Below, piece after piece: positions 37,208 through 50,958 of a stretch of DNA of 64,000 nucleotides (position 1 is the stretch's first letter; every line of letters begins with the position of its first letter). Location of the stretch: assembly GCA_005408345.1 (NCBI GenBank), contig SEMN01000491.1:186001-250000 (forward strand), given 5' to 3'. The DNA comes from Macquaria australasica. Taxonomy: Eukaryota > Chordata > Actinopteri > Centrarchiformes > Percichthyidae. The translations under genes and the position numbers were made by a program. Below the pieces are notes generated by a model, which saw nothing but the letters and a program-made list of their open reading frames with translations, ran no database searches and was not told the origin of the DNA.

Positions 37208-40200
37208 ACGTGCGTGTCGCAATGTGACAGTGAACATCAATCTGTGCAGTAGTAGTGATGACCAAAGCCGTGGCTGGGGTTGAAGATGATTCTACTATCA
37301 ATTAACCTGTGTGTGTGTGAGTGCATGAGTGTGTGTGTGTTCACCCAGTGTCTTAATTGTTTGCCCTGTTTCTCATTCTCTGTCCAGATCAATACGATGG
37401 TTTCAACACTATACACAAAACACAATTTCTCTCTCTCACTCACTCACTCACTCACACTGATGACAGTGTCCCGGAAAGACAAGGTATGAAGAGGTCTCAT
37501 CAGTGTGTATGTATTGGTGTGGTGAGAAAATGATTGTGGAATTTAAAGGATCATTCCGGTTTATTAGTTAGCGTTATGTCATGATAGATGAAAATAAGAT
37601 CCAGGTTGTAATAAAGTGGAATTTTCTCTCAATAGCTTCATAGTTTGAATTAAAGGATTGACAATATGAGGGTGGCTGGTTCTCCCTAACATGATGAAAG
37701 CACTGGGATGTCACCTTGTTTCTCTCGAACAGCTCGCTCTGGATGGCCTTGAGGTCGGTGTCAAGTGCGGAGGCGGCCTGCCGGCGTTTCTTGGCGAGTT
37801 GCTCCTCCAGGTCTTCAGCCTGAGCCCTCAGCTTTTTGTTGTCTCTCTCCAGGGCAAGTTTCTCTGTTTCTAAACGCTCCCTGCGCCCCCACTCTGCAGC
37901 ATTCTCCACCTGTAGCCTCTCCATCTGACAGAGACAAAGAGAGCAGAAAGGAAGCGTACTGAGTACACTGGAATCATACATGGATTTTAGGTGTGCCAGC
38001 CAACCCTGGTGGTAACATAAAGGTTAGGGAAGGGCTTGTATTCAACACCTGTGATAACAGTACAAGACTGTAGTCATAGAAGGAAACTCCTGGTGTAAAC
38101 TTTTGTAACTGCACTGAAAAGCAACTTCACAATATATCTTGTGTGGAGGAAAAGCATCGCTGCACTGACTTCTATGAGTTGAAAGTCAAGTCTGATGCAA
38201 TTCTGACCACACCCAAAGTTCCAGGTGGGTCTGGCTACATGTGGTCTGTTGTAGGAAATTAACCAACTACTCAACAAGCTGACTACTAAAACCACTAGCC
38301 AGCGCTATGGGTAATAGTTGACTACTCATGGATGACGTTAGCCAATATCACCAGATCAACAGTAGTTATTGTGTAAAACACCAACACCTGTATATATTTA
38401 CAGGTGTGGTTCCGCAACAATTCCCATGTGTTGCCAGAGCAGGAGCCCAATTACTTTCTGTCTTGCTCCATTGATTTGTTGCGGTAAACTCACAGATAAT
38501 CTGTAAAGCTACTGATGATACTAACACAACAATTCCTGTATGTGTCTCATAATAAATGTGTTTTAATATGAAGGCCTGTACTATTAACCACCCAGAAGAC
38601 ATAGTGACACAGTGTGAAGGTTAGCCAACAACACTTGATTCGTCACTTGGTAAAAGTTTCTTTAAAATGTTTTAAAATTTTCTGCACATTTTTAAGATAT
38701 TTTTAGTGCCTTTATTATAGAATCTATAATGTATGTATTGCGACTACTAACTATGAAACCACTAGTCTGTTGTACTTATGACCAGACCCAGCTGTGATGT
38801 ACTCATGTACAACAGCACTGTACTGCACATGGTGAAGACATATCATGTAGCAACCACTAGATGGTAGTGTATCTAGGTGTAGTTGCTCTTTAATGTAAAG
38901 CAGGAGAATGCTGGAAATGACAATATAGTTTCCTCAAATAAAAGTAAAGCTCAAAAAGACAGGTGTGGTTGAGCTTGTGAGGAGCTGACACAAGTAGTCA
39001 GTATCTGCCTCCATCCTACACCTGTTTCTCTGCTCTCCAGTCAGTCTCACCTCAGCTCGTAGTTCAGCTAGTTTCTTGTCCATACTAGTTCGAGCTCCCA
39101 GTTCGTCCTCCAAGTCTTCAGATATGCGGCCGAGTTCATCCTGGTGCATTTCCTTCAGCAGGTTCAGCTAGATGGTGTCAGGAAGAGGGGTAAAAGACAA
39201 AATGTCAAAGGGCTGGGTGTTTGATATTGCCCTGTATTGTTCATGTTTCTGAGAAGAAGCTGCAGGACCACTGAAATCTTGCAGTATTAAACCATCATAA
39301 ATGTTCCTTTCTTCTACTTCCCCTGTTTTAAAGGTTTCAGCTGTCAACTCTACAATGACAGCTGAAAACAAGTGCTGGAGTAAAGGTACGGGGATCCACA
39401 TTATAATCCTTTTAAGTACATTACATGCCGCTTATTAAATGCACAGACAGTATGTATGATGTATTTCATGATCAGGTAAACTGACATATGACTGTCATAT
39501 TATAACAATGAAGGCTAGGCCAAACTCTTACTAACATTACTACAAGCTTTTATTCAAGAACTCTTGGGCTTTTTTCATTCATTTTAAGAGTTTTTGTTTC
39601 ACTATCTGCATTCAGTTGATACAGATATTACTGAAGGTAATACAGATGAACAGGGAACAACTGATGCTAGCCTGCACATTTACTGTAACTTTTAGTTTAT
39701 TTATTTATTTGAACATACATGTACTGTCTATATATTTATTCTGATATCCCTGTATGCCTTATAACCCCACCCAACTAGATGAGTTCATGGAAAACCTTTC
39801 TCCTGATAGCCTTTTTTTGAATTTGGAATTGTGTTTCTGGCCCCCTGACATTATGTAATATTCACTCTGCTCCTGAGGGAAATATCTGTCTCTTTAGCTG
39901 TTAAATGCTCCACTATGTTCACCAGCTAGTCTCTAACTGTGTCTGTCTGCTGTTTGCTGGGTTTACAGGTAGTGTACAGGGGGTTTATCAGAGCGTTTTC
40001 ACTGTAAACAGCTGCATCAAAAGCAGCTGGGAACAATGTTGATGAGAGCAATGAGCAAGGTTAAGGTGGACTAAAGATCCTATGACCGAACCTTCACTTT
40101 TCTTTTACATTTTTCACACTTTGTCATCTTTTGAATATGTAATGAATTGATCCTTTTATACATCTATAGAGCCTGGCATTTTGGCCTGTGTTAGGGGACT

Positions 40201-43200
40201 GTTTACATTGGCTACATATACTCATGTACTTCCTTAGAAGCCCAAATTCATGTGTGCAAACCTTTTCACATTGCTTGTTCTGAAACTGAAAACACCAGCA
40301 TGCAAATGTTGTAACATTAGTGCTTAGTGCTGTGATTACAAAGTGGTACTAAAGTTATGCCCTGAGGAAGAGACAGGACAACTGCAGTGTTCACTTCAGA
40401 AATACATGATACTTTGGTGGGAAAATAACACAAAAATTTCATCATTCAATATCTCAACACCAGCTATCCTTCCAACTTTGTACTTGCTTGACATTTAGTC
40501 TCATCTTCCTTTTCCTTCTTAAACAGGTGGCCATTTCTGGAACCAACAACAAGCGTGTAGATAAGGATGACCCAATCTCCTTTACCATCCCCTTTCATCC
40601 CTCCTTGTTCTTATCTGATCATTGCATCTCTGCCTGTGTCTCATCTGCCTCCTCACCACCTTCAGCATTTTGCCCTATCATGCTTCCATCTCCATCTCTT
40701 CTACCCCACTTATCTTCAGTCATCACCATCTACACATCTCTCATGTCTTCTGACCTATCCCCTCCTTTCATTCTCTCCGCTGCTTTTGTCAAAGTGATTT
40801 TGTCATGCAGTGAGCCTTTCCATGAGACTTGTGTTAGCTGGGTTCTTTGTCTCTGCTCTCTGCAGGCCTGGACTGCCCCCGAGTGGTGGAACACTGCCAA
40901 AGCATTAACCAAGTTTCTGTCCAGAGGCCTTGAGCCTTATACTCTATGGGTGCTGCTTTGGATATCTGACACCAGAGGAACTTAATTGCATTGAGATATT
41001 TTGAGGATATATGAAGATCTTATCTTCTGAAATCCATTTATGCAAGGTACATATAAAAGGCAATCACAGCACCAGAGGAAGGAGAAAGGAAAAGAAGGGG
41101 CATGTCAAAGCATTCTTTTTTAATGTACTATACTATCCTACTGTATAAAAATATACTCAAACATCTTTCTTCATGCTATCAGTTCGACTTATGAACGTGT
41201 CGGCACAGCGGCTCACTAATTTGGTAATTTTGCATGGACATCCCTGGACTAGTGTGGTGAAATTGTATTTAAGTTATTTTCAAAACAGGTTACAGTGGAA
41301 TATTTGCTCGCTCAGCACGAATGATTATGTATGAGAAAAGAATTCACTAAATTACAAACATAAAATGTCTGTGTGTGCACAGTTACATACACTACAACGA
41401 GCTCTAGAAACAGGCAGGTTTAATGCTCTCGCTGAAGAGGAGAGGATTTGTTAGTTATGTGATTTAGGGGAGGGTAAAGACTGTGCCCATTTCATATCTT
41501 TGGTCATTATTTGATGATTTAAGGGCTATACTTTTGAGCCAAATGTCCATCTTCTCTCATGACTTCTCCTGGTTGGATGATTATAAATGACTTGAGCTGT
41601 GTTTTAAGAACCTTTCAGATTTTATTTGCAGAACCTGGCAACAAACAAAGTAAACAAAATCCTTTATTTTCTGACAAATGTTGTTCCACCACTGCAACTG
41701 TATTTTTGGTGTCACACATATACAGTATATATTACATATTTATATACAGTATGTGTATACATATTATCTTTTGTAGTTATTTGTTAGTAGTTATTATATT
41801 TATCTTTTCTTATTATGCTTGATTATATTTATTATGCATAAACAAATTCTACAGTATCGACTGTCACTACGAATATCATAAAACTGCACTATTGGTTTTG
41901 CACATACAATACATTTCATTTTGCACACTGGTCTACGGTAACGTATTGTATATATGTTTCTAACTTGGGTTAGATTTTTTTCTACTTATCTGCATCCTGT
42001 TCCTACCTAGCTCTCTGCTCTGTTTCTTGTGCTACTGTAATGCAGTTTCCTGGGAATCAATAAACTCTTCTTATTTTCTCTTCTCTTGCTGATTTACAGA
42101 AGCTCATCTGGATGTAAACAGCTTCTAGATGAAATTTTTTCTTCAGTATAAATGAAGAATTTACGTTCTAATGCAATTTCCACAAACAGCAGCATTTCAG
42201 AGGTGTGATTCACCTGAGAAAGGTCACCAGTTTCAATGTTGACTTCTGCTACACTGTGGTTCTTGTCTCTCTGCTGCTGACCTGGGGAGGGTGTACACAG
42301 TAATGTCACCGACATGTACGGTGTCACTAGTCACTCCTCACCTGCCAGCAAGCTTCACACTGGTGGACCAGATCATACCCCAATCCATGCAGGTGCGCCA
42401 TCCAACCACTAGGAGTCACCAAAAGATCCCTCACTGGCTTCCCACCATCAAAACAGTCAATTGTGTTAGTGAGAACACATAACCAAGCCAAAGCTGCTGT
42501 GGAAGTGAACTAAAGTCTCTGTGATGGTGGGTGAAAATGTAGTCTCTACATCACCCATTCCTCCTCTTTCACAAACAAACAAAGTCACAGCAGTTCTGGT
42601 TGCTGTCATCAAGGATATAATAAATGTAAACTCCTGACTTTGTTCATGTCGCTTTCAACTGCAATCGAAACACAGAGCATTACAAACTGCTTCCAGTTTA
42701 ATAGACCAAGGACTGGGCTTTAAGCAGCAAATGCCAGTCAGTTAAAACCTGCCTTGATCAGTGCCGATCCAGATCCAGATCCAGATCCAGCAGATGGGTT
42801 CCCTCACACAGCTAGGGATGACTAACTACTGTATAACCCTGCCAACATACTGTGCTTATCCCCAAAAAAACAGCATGGGCAGGAAGGCAACCCAGTGCCT
42901 CGTTGGACTTGGCCTTAATGTTTGATGCCAATGAAGACCACAGGCAGCTGTGGAGTGTGCACTGAAACTAATTGGAAATACAAGTATTCCTGACTGGAAA
43001 CGGATTGACTAACAACTCAAACGCGTTCCAAATTCCTGAGACCAAAAAAATTCGACCAAACCTGAAAGTCCAGCTGCTGATGGATGAAAACTATTTCTTT
43101 CCAACATTAAAAGATTCATACTTTCTAGGTGTTTGTATTCCCTCTAAGTAACAACCCTGATACAAACATTTGATTTAGGCTTATCGAGTTCTGTTGCAGC

Positions 43201-46200
43201 TGCTCTTTTCTTCTGATTGAGGCTGGTAAGACAGTTTTTGACTTTTGAAAATAAAGCTGTCTCTCAAATTGTGTACTTACGTACTTACACTTAATATTTT
43301 GAGTGCATAAGTGCGTTCACACTGACAAGTATGGCAAAATGCAGTGTACTATGAGTACCCAGATGATGTACTCATAATGGACAGAAAGTTGAGTGTGGAA
43401 CGCTGAACACTTCTCACCCTCAACGGTCGCCATCTTGGCCACGTAGCGGAAGGGGAGGACCACCAACGTATGAAAATGGCGGCCGCGGTTGCGATTGTTA
43501 CGGCTAAAAGTAAAAGTATGTTCATTTTTCATTCATTTTTAATGTAACTGAAGTGAGCAAACAAGAATTGAATTGAAGTGAGCAAACAAACTGGCAGATA
43601 TTTCGGCGTGTGGCAATGGCGGTAAAATGTTGGCGATAATGCTCTGCCCCGTTGCAATCCATCATTAAAAAGAAGAAGAACAAGACGCGGTCAAAGGTTG
43701 TGATCGTCATTTCCAGCAAGCGCACAACAGCAGTATTCGATTTGAGACAGTACATAGTGTACACAGTATACTGCATGTGAGTGTACTAACGGAAGTACGC
43801 GATTTGAGACACAGCATAAAAGTAAACAATGAGATTAATGCTTCCTGGAGTCATGACACTTGTGTAGTGAAACTGTTGGTCACTGGCAGGCACTTTGCAT
43901 GCTACCGTAAATTTCAAATAAAAGTCAGTATTCAAATAATGACCAAGTCTCACAAAGCCAAAGCCAAACAGATAAAGGCCAGTCACAAATAAATGTTGGG
44001 TAGAAAACACTGATGCTGTGGACTTATCTGTACTCTGTAAGTACACTGTAAATTCAGTATGAAGTGCATTTTCACAGAACCTAATTCCATCAGTACAACA
44101 ACAGAGTCATGTCATACTCACCACTCTGAGGCAGAAAGACCGTTTCCACTCAATAATTATTTCCAGTTGCTTCCATTTGGCCATTTATTGATTGCCGTTA
44201 AACTACTGTCAATGGAATATCTACAGAAAGTGATGAGTTCCCTTAATGGTAATGTAATAGAATTGAAATAAAAGGAAAATTGAAGCAAACTACAATAATT
44301 AAACATTATCTCTGTTCTGTTGTTGTACTGATTGAATTGGTGCTGTGGAAATGTACATTATACTTATTAAAATATGATCAAACATACATACAGCCATGTT
44401 AGCAGCTCTGTGTGGCTGCACTGAGGCACATTGATGCTTTGAGCTAAATGCATTCAACATGTCATTGTCAGCATGGACTACGTTAACATGCTGATGTTAT
44501 TGCAGGTTTACCATCTTAACCATCTTCATTTAGAGTGTTAGCATACTAACATTTGCTATTTAACACTAGACACAAAGTACAGCTGAGGCTGATGGGAATG
44601 CATTAGTTTAGCAGATATTTGATCATAAACTAAAGTATTCAGTCAGAGGATCACCCAAGTTATAACAATTCGACCTGAGGGGAACATGGATGTGTGTACC
44701 AAATGTCATGGCAATCCATCCAATAGTTGTTGAGATATTTGTGTCTGGACCAAAGCAGTGGATTGACCGACCAACATTGCCATCCCTAGAGCTAAGCTGC
44801 AAGCATGGCTAAACACCTGTCTCTTATAGTAGCCTGTCTCTCTCTATAGTTGAGGTAAATAAAGGCCCCAGTCACCATTTGTGGATTCACTGTAGTCTGA
44901 GCTCATTAGTCCTACAGTTGGTCGCAACAAAACAAAACGTTGAATGAGTTGCCATCAAACACTACTTATACTGTATACTAACATCTAGGTGGCCCTTCCG
45001 CCAAGACAGGAAGTAGAAGATGCTGTATCATCCTACAACAGTGACCTGATGTCTCTCTGTGTTCAGTAAAACAGGAGATCCACACAGACATATTCTTTTG
45101 GATGTCTCACCTGTTTGAGGGCCTCCTGTTTGGTCTTGCTGAGCTCCTCATATTTAAGTTTCCACTGACTGAGTTCAGCCTCCAGCCTCTCAATGCTCTT
45201 ACTCAGTGCAAGCTTGTCTCTGGAGAAGACACAAAGACACAACACACATTAGTGAGTTTCAACACTCAATCATACTGCTCTAGTGCCTGAGTGGGTTATT
45301 ATCTGAGTCAGCAAATGTCTTCCACATTGATTTTTCACATTTTACATTTTCACATTAAGAATCCCTGTCCAGTTCACAACAAAACGGTCTACAGCAGAAA
45401 TCACTGGGGAAATGTCAGTCACCATCTGGAGCCTTCCCTAAGGATTCTAGAACATTACACTGCATGCTTGTTGGTTTTGTAGCATTTTAGGGTTGAGCTG
45501 AATGAAATCTCCGTAACTTGGCTTCTTTACAAGACCCCTGGGTCAGGAAATGGCCCTACAGGACCCAAGGAGAACACTAATGGAAGGTATAGTGACAAAC
45601 GACAGGACGGAGCTCATGCTAAGGTGATAACAGCCTGAAATAAGGTCTGTGGTTAACACAAGCTTAAGAGATTCTCACATTCTATGGCATAAAATCTGTC
45701 AGTAAATACCCCACTCGTGAATTTTGAAGTTTTTACATGTCTTAAAAAAGGCGGTTGCTAACAAGTGGCTAAATGAGACTACAGAGGTTGTCGGGGACAT
45801 TAAACGTCATCACGCCGAACACAGAAACTCATCTACTCACTCGTCCGCCTTAACAGCCTTTACAGTTTCTAATACTTTCCCAAAGGCTTTTGTAGAAGAG
45901 GTGAGCGTGCAAAACCAAATTACAAGTTGGAAACTTAGTGGTGGTGACGTTCATGTGACCGTGGTGTAGTTTGTTTATAGCCTAACGTTAGCTTTTTACT
46001 TCTGGCGATTGCATTTACGCTTCAAAAATTATAAAAGTGGTGTTCATTTGTGAAGATTATCTTGCTGAACAAAACATGTAAGTATCATAAACTTTTGTTT
46101 GCCACAGAGTTTATTTTCTGCAATAATCCAAAATCCAATGGAAAAATCCCAATGGCTTTTTGTGGAGGGAACCAGGGCGATGCTAACTTCTGGGTTGGAC

Positions 46201-49200
46201 TACAAAAATACATCATCCCTGCAGCACTCTATAGACCTCAAACTAACAGTGAGTGTTTACACCGATCTGTTTAAGCTGGACAAGATTCAGCCCATGTGTC
46301 TTTGCAGAGATAAAAACAGCAACAACATTTGTATAACAAGTGAATTGATCATAGCTTGTAACAAGAGAAAACACAAGTTGAAATGACAATTCTGACTCAC
46401 ACACACAAACACATACATATATATATATGATTGAGTGTTTGAGTGTCATCCCTCTGCTTCAATTTGTATTTAGGCCTATGCTACACATTTTTGGTGCTGC
46501 CTTTATTAAGGGGTTCTAACACTACAGGCTCTATTGTTAAGAATGAATGCTGTATAATGCACAGTACCTTCAGAAGCACATGGCACCAGCCATGCATGCA
46601 AAGAAATGTTTGTATCTCACAGCCAAAGGAAAGGATATGTTAGCAGTGAATGTGGCCGGTCCTGGCTTCAGTTCTAACCAATCTAATCACCTCTTTTCCA
46701 ACCACCGCATACCTGCCAAGTCCCACATCTTACCCATGATACTCGTGTTTTAGTACTTTGCTGGCTGTAAACTAAAACATCTCACATTTTCACACTTTCA
46801 AAGAAAATAAAAAGTGCAGGATGCACTTCCTGGCTTCAGCTGCTGTGCTCCTGACAGAGCTGTCAGCAGAGGTGGTCATCACATTGACTGGGTGTAGAAT
46901 AAGCAGTGGTAGAGGAATTTTCATTGTCTGCTATGGTTACAGTTTACACTGGTTACAGGTTGACAGGTGTGCCACACCACTCTTAACAAGGTAATAAAGG
47001 AGACACCACTTTTGCTGCTCCCAAGGGAAAACTGATGCCCTTATGTAGGAAGTGCAAAATCACATGCAAATACAGTATAAGGCACCTCTATTGAGCAACT
47101 GAGAGCAGAAAATGATCACCATGTTTCCAACATGCATCCTTAAAACTACAGTGTTGTCAGCAAAATATCCTTAAAAGTAAAAGTACTCATTACTCAGATT
47201 GGCCTCTTTCAGTGTTATGTTGTTATTACATTGGATTATTACTATTAATGCACTATAATTAATGTAGAATTTTAATGTTGTAGTGGAGGAGCCAATTTCA
47301 ACTATTTAACATATCGTTGGGTAGTTTAATCTATATGAATGGATTGTATTTTATAAATTGAATTTTTCAGGTTCAATATTAATCTGCAAAACAACTAGTA
47401 ACTATCTGTAGTGGAGTAGAAGTAGACAGCTTCATCAAATGGAAGTTACATTCCAACATGAGTTTATGAATTTTAAAAACAGTTAAGTTGGACTAACTGG
47501 ATTCTCTACCACTGCAACAGATACAACTAATATGTCCCACTTCATGCTATGCTACAGCCTAGACAGTTTGGGATTTTCTGTCTCTCTTACTCTCTCTCTT
47601 TCAGCAGGACTTTCTGGGACTCGTCCAGGCGAAGCTGCAGGGCGTTGAGTTTACTGGAGTCTTCCTCCACCATGCTAATGTCCTCCCACAGCTGCCTGCT
47701 GCGTTCCTGCCGGCTCAGACCGGAAGATGAGCGTGAGTTGGCCAGGTTAACACCGCCGCGACTTTCCCAGGCCTCTTGAGTGTTGCCTTCCGGGGCCCTG
47801 GAACACAGGACCGACTCCAGTTCCTCCAAGTCCTGACAGAGCGGGAGACAGAGAGAGGGAAGAGAATATGAGACAACTATGCCAGTTTGTTAATATATAC
47901 TGTATATTACTGAAACTCGGTGATGTCGCTACAATGAAATCCAACAGTGTAAGAAACATGAGCAGTCTGGTTTTTGGTGAGTACCATGTTATCATAGCCG
48001 ATAGAAATGATGGCCAAAATAACAAAAAAGTGCCCAAGATTTAATAAACTGGAATTATCCTTTAATCCAAACGGATACTACTGGGAAATAGTCACGTATT
48101 GGCAGATAAAGTGGTTATATGAGTAAATGAAAGTAGATACAATTTAATTGATTCCGGACTCATGGTTGTGTTGCGTTTAAACCCCCGACCACTAGATAGC
48201 AGTGATGTAATCTATCTTGTTGTGATGTTACAGGGACTGTGATAAATACAAATGCAGATCCCACCGTTCTGATTGCATTTAAAAAGTAAACTTTTTTAAC
48301 TCAGATTTTATGCATATGGCGATGTGTTTTTTATACTATGACAGTTTTCCTAAAATTAGATTTAAAAAAATTGCAATATATCGCCTTGTCTACAGTATCG
48401 CAATATATCGAACTATAACCCCTGTATCGTGATACGTATCATAAAGGTATTGTATTAAAGGTTTTCATAATGCATTTGATATTGAAGTAGTCAAAATTTA
48501 CGCAACACATAACACATGTAAATACTTTTTAATAGGTTGTTCATAAGCGTGCAATAGTTTGATCAAGGGGTGGGTGATATGGATAAAACACAGTAAATGT
48601 AATTTTATATCATGATACTGATTTAATTCATAAAAGAGTAAGGTTCCTGGAAAATCTACTGAGAACCTTTTTATGGTCAGACATGTCTGTTTTTGGCTAA
48701 TCCAGTAAATGAAATACCTGGTATGACGGTACATCATCACATTGATGCTAAAATCATATAGAGATCCAATACTGTCATAAAGTTAACCAAAGTTGAACTC
48801 GACACAAAAGATTAGCTTGGGTTTAAATTAGCGTCCCTGTGAGTGATTCCATTGAAATAAATTGATTTTGCGACAAAGTTTGTCTGTTGTAAAAGCTGGT
48901 GTGACCACGCCTTTAACTAAAATATCTGTCCCAAAGTCTCATCAGAGGTTTTCCAGCCAATTTGGCCACAAATAAATATATTCAGTCATTGTGAATATAA
49001 AGATCATATAATCACTGGTGTTGTACATTGTAGCAGAATGTTGTGCTATATGAGGCTCTGTGGGTGAGGTTCTCTCAGTGTTTACTAGCAGTTTCCAGCT
49101 CCATGTCCCTGGAACAATGCTTTGACAAATGTTTACCTTCCTAACATTGCATAACTCCTTATCCAACATCAGCAGGGATAAAGGCTTCCTTTCAGTTTCA

Positions 49201-50874
49201 GTCCTGGCAAATAAAGTATTAGTCTCATTCCAAACTACCCACATATCTCTGGACTCACATGAAACTCCCTGATTTTGAAGGGGTTGTCAGAAATATGGGC
49301 TTCCTTTGCAAAAATATTTCTTTTCTGTCTTCATGTTTTCCACAAGGCTGCAAATCAAACTGTTTCATCCAGAGGATCATCTAACCTTCTGCCAACGTGC
49401 TGTCACACCAGAACCCTGAAACTCTTGGGTGGGTTCTTGTGACCAAACATTTTCACATCTCATTTTATTTAATGGCCTTAGCAGAAATTAGATTGGAAAT
49501 GTAGATCTTTTCCTCCTCTCCACATAGTAAATCTGTCAGCTTTGGCACTGTAACAGTAAAAATCCAAATGTTTCCCTATCCTATATCTTTCACAGCATCT
49601 ACCAGATGTAAAATGCGAGGCCTCTGTCTCCCACAGGCTCCATAATACTGCATGGTTTTTTAAGATAATCATCATGCTGCCTTTAAGAGCTCCTCATAAA
49701 TATTTAATTCTGTGAGTGAGAGTTGTAAAGAGATCTGTGGTTGAAAAGGGTACCATGATGGACCCTATGAGAGAATTTTATTTAGTGGCAGTTGTAATGA
49801 AGCAGCACAGAGTTCCTTTGCACTGCAGTGACAGGATAGAGAAAGAAATGCACATCAGACAGTTGATGTTTGGATGCATTTCAACATGCATTGTGTTGAT
49901 ATGATGAATAACAACACTAAGAGTCTACAGCCATTACTTTGGTACAGCGGTGCTTTGAGCTAAATGCTAACGTCAGCATGCTAACATGCTCAAAATGACA
50001 ACGCTAGCATGCTGATGTTTACCATGTGCTAATTAGCAAATGTTAGCTTGCTAAACACAAAGTACAACTGATGTTGATGAAAATGAAAGACAAAAAAATG
50101 TCTCCGTCTGAACCACAGCGGTGAACAGCTAATATGGCTAAACACATACAATATGTTAAAGACTGAAAAAGAAACAAAAGCTCAACAGCAGTAGCTTTAT
50201 GACAGACTACAGTAAAAAGCATGTCAAACTACAAGCAGCCAATAGCACACAGCAATAATCTATTCTTACCAAAATCTCTCACATTGATTTTTCAGTTATT
50301 TATGAAATAACTGATCTTTTTGTTGAGCTTACATTAGGATATTTAGTTCAGCAGCAGAAAACACTTTCTTTAGTGCTCCATTACTTTACAGACATCCACA
50401 ACATGTGCCAGAAAAACAGCACAGCATCAGTTCTTTATGCAAATCAGATGAGCTGTGGCTGGGCTCATTGGTGTATTAACCTATGTTCTTCTTGCTCTTT
50501 ATTAGTGTGAATGCTGATTCAGCAGCAATATTGTTCTTCAGATCTTTATTAATCTGACTTCATATTCTTCCTCTTCTGTACGTTTTTTTGGTCGACTACT
50601 ACATCTGCAGACTTCAGCTCTTTAAGAACATTTATGTTCGTTTTCAACTTTTTTCTACCTCATACTTTTTCAAATATTTAGATCTTAATTTTTTTTTTTA
50701 ATAATGGAACTGAAATCCTCTTCAACCTATTCCACTTTGAAGTTCTGCTACTTCTGCATACTTTCAGCTACAGACCTACTTTCCAAAAATAATTTACCAC
50801 AGTAATATGCTTGAAAGACGCAATTTATAGAAAGTCCTATTTTCACCTCCTGCACCAACAATAAAATATTCTAG

Positions 50875-50958
<84 letters not shown>

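Larger units (their letters stand above)
25155..37714 (-). other. ccdc102a: CCDC102A intron 6, the longest intron
   Basis: 12560 bp with no other host exon recognised. It contains a telomere-like patch (25703-25745), a family B piece (27010-27150), microsatellites of CA, ATCT, ATTC and AATC type, a possible LINE 3' tail (32751-32870), a SANT-like fragment (33337-33399) and the RTE LINE pair (33434-36957). Confidence 0.85.
39168..45110 (-). other. ccdc102a: CCDC102A intron 4
   Basis: 5943 bp. It contains a family B half-copy (39845-40060), a possible MITE-like block (43310-43815) and a family A copy (44398-44815). The frame 40488-40985 (Pro/Ser-rich) has no support as a gene. Confidence 0.8.

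Noticed and set aside
40488..40985. 165-codon ORF in intron 4
   Set aside because: Ser/Pro/Leu composition without domain, splice context or repeat of known type; likely chance.
42769..42790. GATCCA tandem hexamers
   Set aside because: Only about four units; no sign of function.
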